Below the pieces are notes generated by a model. It ran no database searches, was not told the DNA's origin, and was given only the letters and a program-made list of their open reading frames with translations. Below are positions 1 to 10,852 of a stretch of 64,000 nt of DNA, one piece after another. This stretch comes from Nissolia schottii (lineage: Eukaryota; Streptophyta; Magnoliopsida; Fabales; Fabaceae): contig QANU01001262.1 of assembly GCA_003254905.1 (NCBI GenBank), positions 700,485 through 764,484 of the forward strand, given 5' to 3'. A program made the position numbers and the translations under genes. Numbering within the stretch: position 1 is the first letter of the stretch; each line of letters starts with the position of its first letter.

Positions 1-2231
1 GTTAACACGTTAAAAATTTGTAGTCATTTTTTCATTACTCCAATCACATACTTCTGATGGATCAAATTGCAATTTTGATATTAGTATACGAATACGAATA
101 TGCAAGTCGCAGGAGGCCAAGAAGATACGAACGCGTTCTGCTTAATTAAATTAGAAAGAGAACTAATACTGTATAGGCACGCAGATTGGGAGCTACTTGT
201 AACTTGTTCAACCTTAGTGTGAACGGGGGTGGCACAATTCTTATTATTATTTTTAATGCAAAAGTTCAGGCATACTCTCATAATTTTTTAAATGCTTATA
301 AAATTACTTATAAATTATTTATAAAATGATTTTGACATCAATAATAAAAGATCAAACTCACATCTTTTTTTAATATAAATTTGTTACTTATCAAACGCAT
401 CTCCGACGTTTAATATGTTCTTTCGCATGAAGTCGCAATTCTATATTCTGTTTCTAATCGAATAAAAAATTATTTTTTTTTATTAAAAGGAATATCAACA
501 TCGTGAAACTTTAATGCGAGTTGAAAAACTGGTACACGCCAGAAGTATACATGGTGGAGGAGGCTTACTTCAATTTGGGACCATAATGAGTCGGTTCGTT
601 TACTTTGAAACTATAAACAGAGGACATGAAAAAATAAGTCAAATAAAACGCTCTCAGTCTCAATTATTGTGAGTGTGACTTTAAGCGAGGAAGACACGAA
701 ATGTCGGTAGTTAGTAATGGAGCTTTGAATAGTTTTCTTTTATAAGTCTGTAAATTTTAATTTATAAAAATTATTATTACAGTGATGTTTAAATCATCAA
801 TAAAAAGTATTTAACAAAATAAAAGAGACTTCACTAAAAATTTCAAGAGAAATACAGGAAGAGAAATTGTTATCATTTTTGAAAAAAAAGAGTCCCATAC
901 TTTTTAAATTAAGACAAGTTACACTCTACAAAGTAATTATCCAGAGCTCAAAGCGTGCATCAGGTAAGTGTAAATAATGCTTTGGACTACTAGGAACGCA
1001 ACCTAAATTTTGATGCCAATGAAAAGTGCAATACGAGATGAATAAGATGAACTTTTGGTCAAATTAAGCCGCCAGCCACCGCAGTGGACAAAATCTGGTT
1101 CCTTCTTGGTGGCCAGGAGGTGTGGCACCACACTAAACCATGATGAAAATTTCTTAATTGCTCATTGAGCTCTCGTTTATAAAATATTTGATAGCTCAAT
1201 AAATATTATTAGAAATTTAAAAATAAAGATGACTCACATCTATTATATATCATATAATAAATAAATAACAATAAAAAAAATTCTTATTCAAGGAACAACT
1301 AAAAATTTATCAATAATGATTTCTTCATTCCCTTCCTCTTGTCTTTTGGATTTTTAGTGTTATAGAAATAATGTACTGACTTACTAGTTATCCATCATTT
1401 TATAAAATTTTAATGAAGTGTAAACTTTATTAAAATCTCATATAATTTAATGAATGATTAATGAATTGATATAATATTTGATAATTAATGACTACAAACA
1501 ATATTTCCTTTTTATTTTAAATAACTTTCGAATGATTTTGATATAAGGTGCTTGGAAGTTTATACAACTTTCGTTATTTTATATTATCTCTTCATTTCAT
1601 AATTTTAAATCCTTGAATTTATGTATCATTTAAGTCAATCATTGAGTTTTAAGAGTAATAATATTTGCGCAACTTAAATTTATAGACAGTTAACAACTAT
1701 ATTAACAAAATCCATAAAATAATGTAAAGAAAACAAAACATGTTGGACCACGTAATTTTGTGAGCGTGGTTATTAATTGTGCAAATATTTAGAATGTAAC
1801 ACAAACTCCATAAGCATTCATAAGTTAATACATCGTATTAACTACTACATATATCATCCAAATATATTTTATATTTATATAGTTATCTCGTCAGGGTGCA
1901 TACGACCTATTCCCTCTTTTATTTTCTAAACTCTTTTGAATATAAAATTCGTAGGTACTTATAACAGTTTCATCTACAAAGTATTAAATTATTTATATGC
2001 AAATTTAACGGAAACAAAGTAATAATTTGTTAAGTAGACAATTTTTTACCTAGTGACAAGTGGAAAAAAAAATATTGATCTCCAAAGTTGGATTTTAGAG
2101 CAAATTTAGGCAACCGATAAAATGTCCATGTCTCTAACAACGCCATGCATCCATTGATTTGTTTCACAATTGTGTGTGAAGCATAACACAAGTTCCATTG
2201 CAACCCAACAAGGACAATTGAAGCTCAACTA
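1..2231. other. AT-rich intergenic DNA, no gene recognised
   Basis: No open frame here looks like a protein I know. The stretch is AT-rich with many short homopolymer runs. I see no RNA gene, no clear transposon ends and no long tandem repeat. It may be old transposon debris, possibly including the unfound far end of the CACTA-type element that ends at 3202. Confidence 0.5.
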
Positions 2232-2266
2232 TACTTGCTTGCCCGGTTAAAATCGGCAAGCAAGTA
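2232..2266. repeat. Perfect inverted repeat (hairpin)
   Basis: Two 12-base arms (TACTTGCTTGCC at 2232-2243 and its reverse complement at 2255-2266) flank an 11-base loop. It is an isolated perfect stem in otherwise decayed AT-rich DNA, about 170 bases before the degenerate GCAACAAA-type repeats begin. Its function is unknown; it may belong to the internal part of the adjacent transposon. Confidence 0.7.
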
Positions 2267-2439
2267 CAAGTATTTTGCTGAAACCCAACCGTCGTGTTTG
2301 TCACATAATAATACATGTGCAAGCAACATAACATGCAATAGTGGTGGTGGTGGCGGTGAACGAAGTGGTAGTAGTGGTGGTGAAAGTATAGATAGTCATG
2401 ATAGTATCGTGTAGTGACAACGATGGTAGTGATGCTCCA

Positions 2440-3202
2440 CAACAAATAAATTTGTAAGAAAAATTGCAGCAAAGTAAATTCGTAGCAAAGAAAATTTGCA
2501 GCTAAATTCGCAACAACTAATTTGTAGCTAAATTTGCAATAAACTATTTGCAAGAAAATCTGTAGCAAAGTATCCTTGCATCTAAATTTGTAACAAAAAA
2601 GTTTGCAGTTAAATCTGCAGCAAACTATTCGCAAGAAAATTCACAAAAAAAAACTCCTAGCTAAATCTGAGGCAAAGAGAATTTCCAAGAAAACTTACAA
2701 CAAACTAGTTCGCAAGAAAATTCACAACAAAATGATTCCCAAGAAAATCTGCAACAAAATTATTTCGCGACAAAATTGACAGCAAAGTAGTTCACAAGGA
2801 AATTTGCAATAAGAAAATTCATAGCAAAATCTGCATGAAACAAACGTCGCAACTAAATCTGCAACAAAAATACGCAAGTAAGTTCACAAATACTATTTCC
2901 TGCAGATTTAACTACGAAAATAGTGTTGACCGAATCTTGTGACATTTTTTTTCTCCAGCTCCCTTCAAAATTATTTGCGGATTTTTTACCTGCGAAATAA
3001 TTTGCAACAAAATTCGTAGCTAAATATTATTCTCCTTTTAGAGAAAAATTTACTTGTGAATTTTGCTACTAATTTTGTAATTCATAGCAAAATGTCCATT
3101 GTCTTGCTCAAAAACGAAAATTTGCATCAAAATTTGTAGGTATTACTTATGAAAAAATCCGCAGCAAATTTTTGTAAGTAATTTGCAGTTTTTTTAATAG
3201 TG
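2440..3202 (-). mobile_element. CACTA (En/Spm-type) transposon end with subterminal repeats
   Basis: Read on the minus strand, the sequence starts at 3202 with CACTATTAAAAAAACTGC, the typical CACTA terminus. It continues for about 760 bases as a degenerate array of a short motif (variants of GCAGCTAAATTTGCAACAAA, with GCGGATTTTTTACCTGCGAA near 2970-2995). Such subterminal arrays bind the transposase in En/Spm elements. The terminus interrupts a plant-mobile-domain reading frame directly after GTACAT, so CAT would be the 3-bp target site. I could not find the opposite end or a transposase, so the true length is unknown. Confidence 0.6.
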
Positions 3203-3655
3203 ATGTACCCATGTGTATGTTCTGTTACTTGTTGCGGATCAAAGTCATTGGCATCTTCACAAATAATCCTGCTAAAGTGGAGATCTAACCAAACAATGGA
3301 CAAGTATGATCCGTTAACATCTTCCACAGTAGGAATCCTTCCAAGTGTACTGTGACACAAATTTAACACGATGACAATATCATATGTTACATTTGAACCG
3401 GTGACGAGTTTGCCATCAATCTGAATGCCTAACAAGATCGCGACATCTTTTAATGTGACCGCACACTTTTCGTGCGGTAAATGGAATGTGTGAGTCTCCG
3501 GTCTCCACCGTTCCATAAGTGCATTAACAAACGTCAGTTTCTTTCGAAGATAGTGGACCATAGATATGTAAATTAGACCCACATGTATTAAATGCGACAT
3601 TATAGATCAATGGGCGGCTCAATACATCCAATTACTTTGTGCTCTCTGATAAGAA
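3203..3655 (-). pseudogene. Plant mobile domain (PMD, MAIN-like) fragment
   Basis: On the minus strand from about 3655 to 3203 the translation shows REHKVIGCIEPPI, then VHYLRKK, ALMERWRPETHTFHLP, AVTLKDVAILLGIQIDGK, WLDLHF and EDANDFDPQQVTEHTHGYI. These are core blocks of the plant mobile domain found in MAIN/MAIL1 proteins ('serine/threonine phosphatase 7 long form homolog') and in transposon-carried copies. The frame is disturbed near 3610 (PPID-L-stop before VGLIYIS), and the 3' end is cut by the CACTA terminus at 3202. It is therefore a remnant. Whether it came from a host gene or a PMD-carrying transposon cannot be decided here. Confidence 0.75.
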
Positions 3656-3689
3656 AAAAGTAAATTACAAGATAAATAAATAAAGTAAA

Positions 3690-4195
3690 AATTGTAATAA
3701 TAAAAATAGGGATAGTAATAATATTAATAATAATCATAATAACAATTTTCATTAATAATAATAATGATAAAAGTTTTTCAATAATAATAGTACTAATAAT
3801 AATAACATTTTTTTATTATTAATAATAATAAAAATAATTTATAATAGTAATAATAGTTTTCATTAATAATAATAAAATTTTATGATAAAAACAGTTTGTA
3901 ATAATAATAATAATATTTTTCATTAATAATAATAATATCTTATTATAATAATAATAACAATAATAATAATAATAAATTTTCAATATAAATAATAATAATA
4001 ATAACATTTTAGGGGTGATAATAATACTAATAATATATATTTATGATAATAATAAGAATAACAATAATAATAATAATAATAATTTATAGTAACAATATTA
4101 ATTGACTAGGAGTGCAGTTTGGTCGTGATGATCATCTCAGTTTATTAATGATAATACTAATAGTTTATAATGATTATAATATTATTATTATTATG
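3690..4195. repeat. Degenerate (AAT/ATT)n trinucleotide microsatellite region
   Basis: About 500 bases consist almost entirely of AATAATAAT-type triplets with interruptions. The frames open through it are low-complexity Ile/Tyr/Asn strings and not genes. Confidence 0.9.
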
Positions 4196-4628
4196 ATGAA
4201 AAATAATTTTAATACATTTTTGTTGTAAAAATTGTTTATACTATTGAGTCATGAACAAATTAACATTTTTCTGATACACAAGATCCTTATAACAAAGTTA
4301 GTGTAGAGTATATTATATATTTCAATTTGCATAAACAAATTTACACAAATATAACATATGGAAAATATTTACCCTTCTAGTAATGATTTCCTCCAAAATA
4401 TATAGATTGAGAATTCATTGTTTTATCTGGTACCACTATTTTGATATTTTTATGTGTACAACTGTTACTAAAAAAAAATTTCTAAAAATTCTAAGTAAAG
4501 AATGAAGTTAAGAAGAATGGAGCTTGTATAAACCTTCTTGTCCCAACCCCTCTATTCATATTACTCATTCCAAACCCTTTGAAATTATTCAGTTTGCATC
4601 TGCGATTGAACTGGGAAGTTAATTCCTT
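4196..4628. other. AT-rich intergenic DNA
   Basis: No gene or element boundary is recognised between the triplet repeat and the 57-bp tandem repeat. Confidence 0.5.
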
Positions 4629-4742
4629 CCTGAAGTTGGAGGCAACAGACCCAATTTTAGAGGGTCACTTTGGTGTCAGAGGAAACCTGAAGTTAGAAGT
4701 AGCAGACCCAATTTCAGAGGGTCACTTCAGCGTCAGGCATGT
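4629..4742 (+). repeat. Two-unit tandem repeat, 57-bp period
   Basis: CCTGAAGTTGGAGGCAACAG at 4629 recurs as CCTGAAGTTAGAAGTAGCAG at 4686. The period of exactly 57 bases keeps a reading frame open (19-residue units LKLEATDPILEGHF / LKLEVADPISEGHF). The local GC content is higher than the surroundings. The short frame (4579-4782) matches nothing I know. A fragment of a larger tandemly repeated array or of a transposon is most likely. Confidence 0.65.
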
Positions 4743-5685
4743 GAATGTCACGCGCGACCAGCCTGAAATTTTTTTCATTTGAAATCGGGTTTAGAAATTT
4801 CGATTTCTAAATTTTGACAAAAGAAAAACTTTATCCATGGTCCTAATTTTACAAAGTTTATTAGGAATCACGTGATGACAAAAAATTCTATTAGTCGTAC
4901 AAATATTTAGTTGTACGAAAATCATTTCTCTTATTTTAATGGAATATTACTCTCATGAATAATAGCTATTAATAAAAAAAAGTTATATACTGACTGTATA
5001 AATCGTCTTTTAATTATGTATTGCTACCTAAACTAACGAAGTTCAGTCTCATGCTTCTTATGTAGCAAAAGAATAGTGACAAAAATATTGCCCGTAAATT
5101 ATATATTGTGGTGCGTTGCTATATAAACTTTTCTATTCTAGTATTTAATCATATTTGTCATGTGTTTAAAATATTTTGTTCTTATAATAATTACAGATAA
5201 ATTAAGTAATACATATGATATCTTATGATTGATTATTAGTTAACATATTTAATATCAAACTTTTTTAAAAATACAATTCAATTATGACAATTGAAAAATA
5301 ATAAGATTTTGTTAATAAGTATGTTTAGAACATTTGTTAAGATTGCAAAATTAATAGATTTATATTGAAAAAAAATAAAATTTACATATTTTTAATGACG
5401 ATAAATACTTTATAATCTTAAAACTTATTATTTTAACTTTTTTTTAACATCACCACAATTCAATTACATAACCTTTCAACAATCCCAATTCAATTAACAA
5501 CATTCAGTATAGAAAACAATAGCGTACAGCCCAAATTAGCTTCAACAAAATAAAATTGCTGATTTACACAATAAAAAAAATGAAATTGCTGATGGCAAGC
5601 AATTAAATCGTCGGCGCACAAATATAAACAGCCAATTCTTTTTTCTTTTTTTTAGGGTAATGGTATTTTGATAATAAATTTATAA
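4743..5685. other. AT-rich intergenic DNA
   Basis: No gene or defined element seen. Confidence 0.5.
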
Positions 5686-5890
5686 AAATGTTACTTGTAC
5701 ACTCAATTTTATATATCTATACATACAACATTAATAATGCACAAATTTTATTCTCATGAGTGCACAAATATTACAAACTTATAAATGATATTCTCAATTA
5801 TATTTAATTAAGTACACAAAAATTACAGACATTAAAACACAAACTTTATAAATATAAATATAAAATATATGTATGATGTATATTTTTTTA
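5686..5890 (-). mobile_element. Degraded copy of the MITE found upstream of the third CXE gene
   Basis: AAAAATGTTACTTGTACAC, then CTCATGAGTGCACAAATATT and AAAACACAAACTTTATAAAT, follow in the same order as the reverse complement of the MITE at 18795-18948. Similarity holds over about 200 bases in inverted orientation. No target duplication is visible. The copy lies just 3' of the frameshifted esterase. Confidence 0.55.
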
Positions 5891-6032
5891 CATACGTATA
5901 ATAGGACTCATAAATTTAATGTAATTATTCATTCATCTTTCTCACGAGAGTCCGTGAGGAAGGTATCGAATTGACTACACTAAATTTAGTCTCAAAAATA
6001 ACATTTTACCGTTTTATATTTTTTATTCTTTT

Positions 6033-6994
6033 CTACTGTTGGAGGAAATCAGCAAGGCGTTTCATCATTCTCTTAGCATTTTGAGACCGAGGATTGTGGA
6101 TGTTGAAGGGGTGGACCTCACCTTCCACTTCATACGGTTCCACCTCACCTTCCCACCCACTCTTCTTCACTCCCTCGTAGTACCATACCCCTCTCTCCCT
6201 CATCGAATCCTTCTCTGCCACGCACACCAGCACCTTCGAGCACCCGATCCCAGCCAACGAGGGCGCGCCACGTGCTAACGGATTAATCAACGGGTTATCG
6301 ACTCCACCAGGCGCGGAGGGATACACCAAACCCCACACCAAATACGGCACACTCTGCTCGTGCCCTTCAACCGCCTCCGATCCAATTGGCTCCGATCCGA
6401 AGAAGTAAGGCTGAGAGAGAAAAGCGCCCAATAGTTTGTCGCCACGTGGTAATTCCTCGGCGCCGGCGCGCAGGGCTGCGTAATTCACGATGTTGGCGCC
6501 GGCGCTGTCCCCGCCTAGGAAGACTCTGTTGAAATCGCCGTGGATGGACAGCCACGTGTCGGTGTTGGCGGCCACCCACTTGAGGGCGTCCCAGCAGTCG
6601 TGGTAGGCGGCAGGGAGGGGGATCTCCGGCGCCAGCCTGTATTCCACGGAGACGACGAGGACGTCCGCCTGGGAGACGAAGGTGTTGAAGTAGTGGTGGT
6701 GGCGGTGGTTGAAGGCGGACTCGAAGAAGAAGCCGCCGCCGTGAAAGTAGACCAGGATTGGGATTTTTTTGTGGTGGCGGGATTGGGTGGTGAGGGTTGC
6801 TGTAGGGAGGTAGAGGCGGGCGGAGATGGAGGGGCTGTGGGAGATGAGGCGTCTTTGGATGAAACAATAGGATGTTGGTGGAGGGAAGGTGGGACCAGAG
6901 GAGAGTTCTGGAGGCGTTCGATGGAGCCATCGATGAAGACGCGGACGAGGGTTGGAAGATACATGGTTACCTCTCTGTCTTTGTTAGAATCCAT
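6033..6994 (-). pseudogene. Carboxylesterase (CXE/HIDH-like), single frameshift; copy 1 of the cluster
   Basis: This is a single-exon alpha/beta-hydrolase of the plant carboxylesterase class. The start is the ATG at 6994 (MDSNKDREV), and the frame runs to SSKDA at about 6848. There one base is missing relative to the paralogues; the shifted frame resumes at once with ISHSPSISARLYLP and continues to the stop at 6033. The resumed frame holds the oxyanion-hole HGGGFFFESAF, the nucleophile elbow GGDSAGAN, the acid Asp in CVAEKDSMRERGV and a His in GEVHPFNI, where relatives read EDHVYHIF. Apart from the frameshift all catalytic residues are present, so inactivation is recent or the lost base is a sequencing error. 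It is closest to the copy at 13577. Confidence 0.85.
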
Positions 6995-9929
6995 TTGCAG
7001 AAGAGAGTACTCTGAAAAAGGTGACAGCTGAAAACAAGAGAGCGGGACAGGTGTGAATTTATTCAGATCGGTTGCAGTGCAGGGGTTTACAAAACGAGGA
7101 CTAGGTGTTTTATGGCCCCGATTAAAATAACACACAGATTCTTATGCCTTTACTTTAAACTATCGATACATGACTATTGCTCAGGGTCTTAATATCCTTC
7201 TAATCATATTTAATTATACACTAAGGTATGATTAAAAAGAGTTCTGCTCAGCGTTTATCAAAAATCACATGTATGTATGGGCGTATAAAATTAGGTTTAT
7301 AATTAAAAATTATTAAAAAGATCACTCATTGAGACATTTCACCTACTTCTTTAGGTCACGATAATGGACGGATGATTGGATGTTATCAGGCCCAGAAAAA
7401 ATAAACGAATTTGTAATTTATCATGGAGGAACGTTATCTAAACATGTTATGTATAATTATACTAATTAGAGAGACGGATAAAAAATGGCGCATCTTAAAA
7501 TATAAATTAGTGATTTTTAAGCAAATTTTGTGTTATGTGTTGTTAAATTTTAACTTTTATTTTTACTTTTTTTTGTTATTTATATCATGAGATCTATTTT
7601 ATCAATTAATGATGAGGAATAAAATTGAACACATGACATAAAATTTACTTGAGAATAATTATTTCCAATTAATGATTGACGCAATGGACCCGTCACTTTG
7701 TATTTGTACATAATTATCTTTAAATTAAGAGTTTTTTTAATGTAGAAATCTAAGATGTCTAGCTTTTTATGTTGCTTGCCCGGTAACGGGGATAACTACG
7801 TACACAAAGAAGTCGTTGGTTCCTAGCTCTATTACTAATACAACTGATTAATTTAATTTGAGATATTGTAACTACTTTTTTTTAAACTCAAAATCCTTTA
7901 CAAAGGCATGAGCTAGTTTTTTATGTATAAATATTACTACAATAAAATAAATTTCCTCTAAAAAAACGTCTAAAAATTTCTTGGCCCCACAAATTACCGC
8001 AAGATCTATAAATTATTTAATAACATACTTTTTTGATGATCTTATATAATTTACGGGTAATATTTTTCACATAAATTATATGGGATGTCTTCCTAATACT
8101 ATAGTATACTTCATGCGCAAGCGCAACATCCAATATTGAAGACAGATATGTCTTCTTTCTCATTGTTTGACTACGGTGATGCTACGAAGTCTGAATGAGT
8201 TGCAATATAAAATACTGTGACACACACTAATGTGATAAAATCAGGTGAAAATATAAAATCACTGATACAGAATGAGGAATCTATCACACCATTACAACAC
8301 TTAATCCAGACAACAAATCTGACAAAAAACTTGGGGTCCCTTCTATTATTTTGTTGGCCTACGTAATCGGAAGAAATTTGATAGTGATTACAAAGTATCA
8401 TGTTAATTATATTTTTAATCATATACATTAAATTATTTATATGTGATTAAATATATTTAATATAATATTTTATGACTATATCATATGTAACATATGTAAT
8501 TATATATGTGTTGTTCTTTGTTATATTTTGCAAATGCATATCCGTGAATTGGACATCCTCAACCTCAACGATCAAAAGATGGGTGGTTTTCCAAACAAGA
8601 GTACTTAATTTATTTATTTTTAATAATTTTTATAATTAAATTTATTAAATTTTATTATTATTTTATAATTTAATATGATATATTAATAAATTATATGATC
8701 TAGTGTGATAAATTAATATTTTTTAATTTAATATTTATTGAGAGATGCATCGTAAATTTAAATGGTCTGTAAATCTCTAAATATTTTATAAGTTAACTCT
8801 TTGACTAATAAAAAATTTATTACGATCATATAAAATATTAAATAGAAACAAAATTTGATAAATTTAGTTGTAAAAATTATTAAAAAATAAATAAATAAAG
8901 TAAGATGGAGTATTTACCCATAAAATATTTAAGCAATCACCCAAAAGATAATGGATTTGTATGGAGCCCATCGTATTAAAAACAGTTAATAGTTAAGAGG
9001 GAATAATAAATAAAAAAATTATAATAATTGTCTAAGAATATTCGCTTTGGTGACACTAAATCTTTGTAGGTCTCTTCGATCTCTAATCAATTCACATCGA
9101 AAAGTTGATTGCAAATGCAAAATCAACATCCAGATTCTTTAATTAGCTACAGAGGTGCTACGCAGCCCAAATAATGGGCTTCCCGATTTCAACATGCCCA
9201 ATAATATATGTTATCTGTAAAGATTCTAGCAATTACGAAGAGAAAAAACCAAACCAAATATGGGAGACAGAAATTAAACGGTTCTATCCTCTCGTCTCTT
9301 TCCTTCCTCTTCTCCTTCGCCTTTTTGGTTTTGGTCGAAGAGTAAATTCATTCCAACGAAAATACTACAGCCCAGGGTCATAGGTCCTGGCTCCCAAATA
9401 GATAGAGGGATGGGCTAAGACAGATGAAGGTGGGAGAGGGTTAGGGATGGCTCCCATATTAGAATAGCTGGAAGTGAGAGTGGTATCTGTCTATTTTTTG
9501 AACGAATTGGTATGAATACGCTCACATTGGGTCTATTGGACACATTACAGATTAAAAAACTCGGTGCATCAAATTATTTCTTTAAAGAAGTAGGAAACGT
9601 TCGACCGAAAAAAAATAATAATTAGGAAATGCCATTTTTCACCAGTATTTTATTCAGGATGCCTTGGAAATGATCAGAAAAGATATTTTCGAAAGAAAAA
9701 GTGGCTACATGAACACTGATCTTTTTGTCACCATTCACCCATCATGTACATGATAATTTTGAATGCACAATTTTTGTATACACAATTTTTTTTTACACAT
9801 ATATAAATATTTCTTATACATGTAATCAAATCAGATAGGATTTGTGACCCATTAAATAGTAAAAACATTTCAATCACACTCTAAACGGATGGAGTGACTC
9901 AATATCATGCACAAACATTTTAAAGTTCA
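6995..9929. other. AT-rich intergenic DNA
   Basis: About 2.9 kb with no supported gene. Short open frames at 8171-8428 and 9174-9383 show no domain and look random. The 3' part (9630-9900) has repeated ACACAA/TATACA wording reminiscent of MITE debris, but no ends could be paired. Confidence 0.5.
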
Positions 9930-10540
9930 TACACAAACTTTTGAAATTATGTGCGCAAACTTTTCGCAAACAAAAATGAAACGAATAACGACGAATAAGA
10001 AATTTTGGTATTGTATACAAATTTTTGAATAACTAAAAACAAAAAATATGATCGAAACAAAAACAAACACTAAAACAAGGAACACAAAGATGAAAAAGAA
10101 AACTTTGATGCTCATGTGGATAAATTTTTGAATAATAATGCATAAGCTTTTATGTTTGCACAAACTATTTAAAAATCGAAAACAAATATTATGACGGACA
10201 TGAAAATGAAAATGATGAAGAAAAAAGAAAACCTTGATGCATAGATACAAACAATTATGCACAAATTTTTTTTTACACGTGCACAAGCTTTTGAACTATC
10301 AAAAACAAAAAAAATTACAAAAATGAAAACAAAAATTGTGAGATTCATAATGTCTTGCAAAGGAAAAAAAACGAAAAAAGAAAAAAATGAACAAAATTTT
10401 AAATGAAAAAAATGAATAAGAAAAATTTTAAAAAATGAAAAAAAATAACGCGTAAAAAAGGAACAATAAAAAGAGAGGGGAAGAAAGAAAAACAAATAGG
10501 AAGAGAAGGAGTGTACGTCAGAGAAAGTGGAAATGTACAT
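9930..10540. repeat. A-rich strand-asymmetric region with imperfect repeats
   Basis: The plus strand is strongly A-rich and T-poor. Motifs recur imperfectly: CACAAACTTTTGAA (about 9941) and CACAAGCTTTTGAA (about 10281), AAAGAAAACTTTGATGC (about 10096) and AAAGAAAACCTTGATGC (about 10223). The open frames read on the minus strand are Phe/Ile-rich low-complexity artefacts. I see no gene. Confidence 0.6.
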
Positions 10541-10844
10541 TTAATTGTGATATAAAAGCGGTGAATATCAAATATTTTGTTTTTCAAATCACATTAAAGC
10601 TATGCTGTCTTCTTCTTTTGATACCAAATCCTTATAGATAATAAAAAATAATGCCAAGTTTTCAAAGTTATGCATGCAGCTCTGACCAATAAAAAAAGTT
10701 ATGCAGATAACAAGAAATCTAGAGGTGATCTGATTGAGCTTGATTAGTTAAAAAAATCATTATAAATATATATTACGTTAACTGGTTATTTGCTAACAAA
10801 TCTTCGTGAGCCAGTGTATAATTGAGCAACCTTTTCCAGTTTTG
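10541..10844. other. Intergenic DNA left of the hAT element
   Basis: Nothing recognised. Confidence 0.5.
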
Positions 10845-10852
10845 GTATTAAT

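Noticed and set aside
2164-2634. 156-codon minus-strand frame
   Set aside because: It is made of degenerate repeats and a GTG-rich tract belonging to the CACTA-type region, with no domain.
3819-4007. Minus-strand open frame
   Set aside because: It is pure AAT/ATT microsatellite.
9927-10587. Three overlapping minus-strand Phe/Ile-rich frames that look like membrane proteins
   Set aside because: The apparent hydrophobicity comes from an A-rich strand read on its complement; low-complexity repeats explain it.
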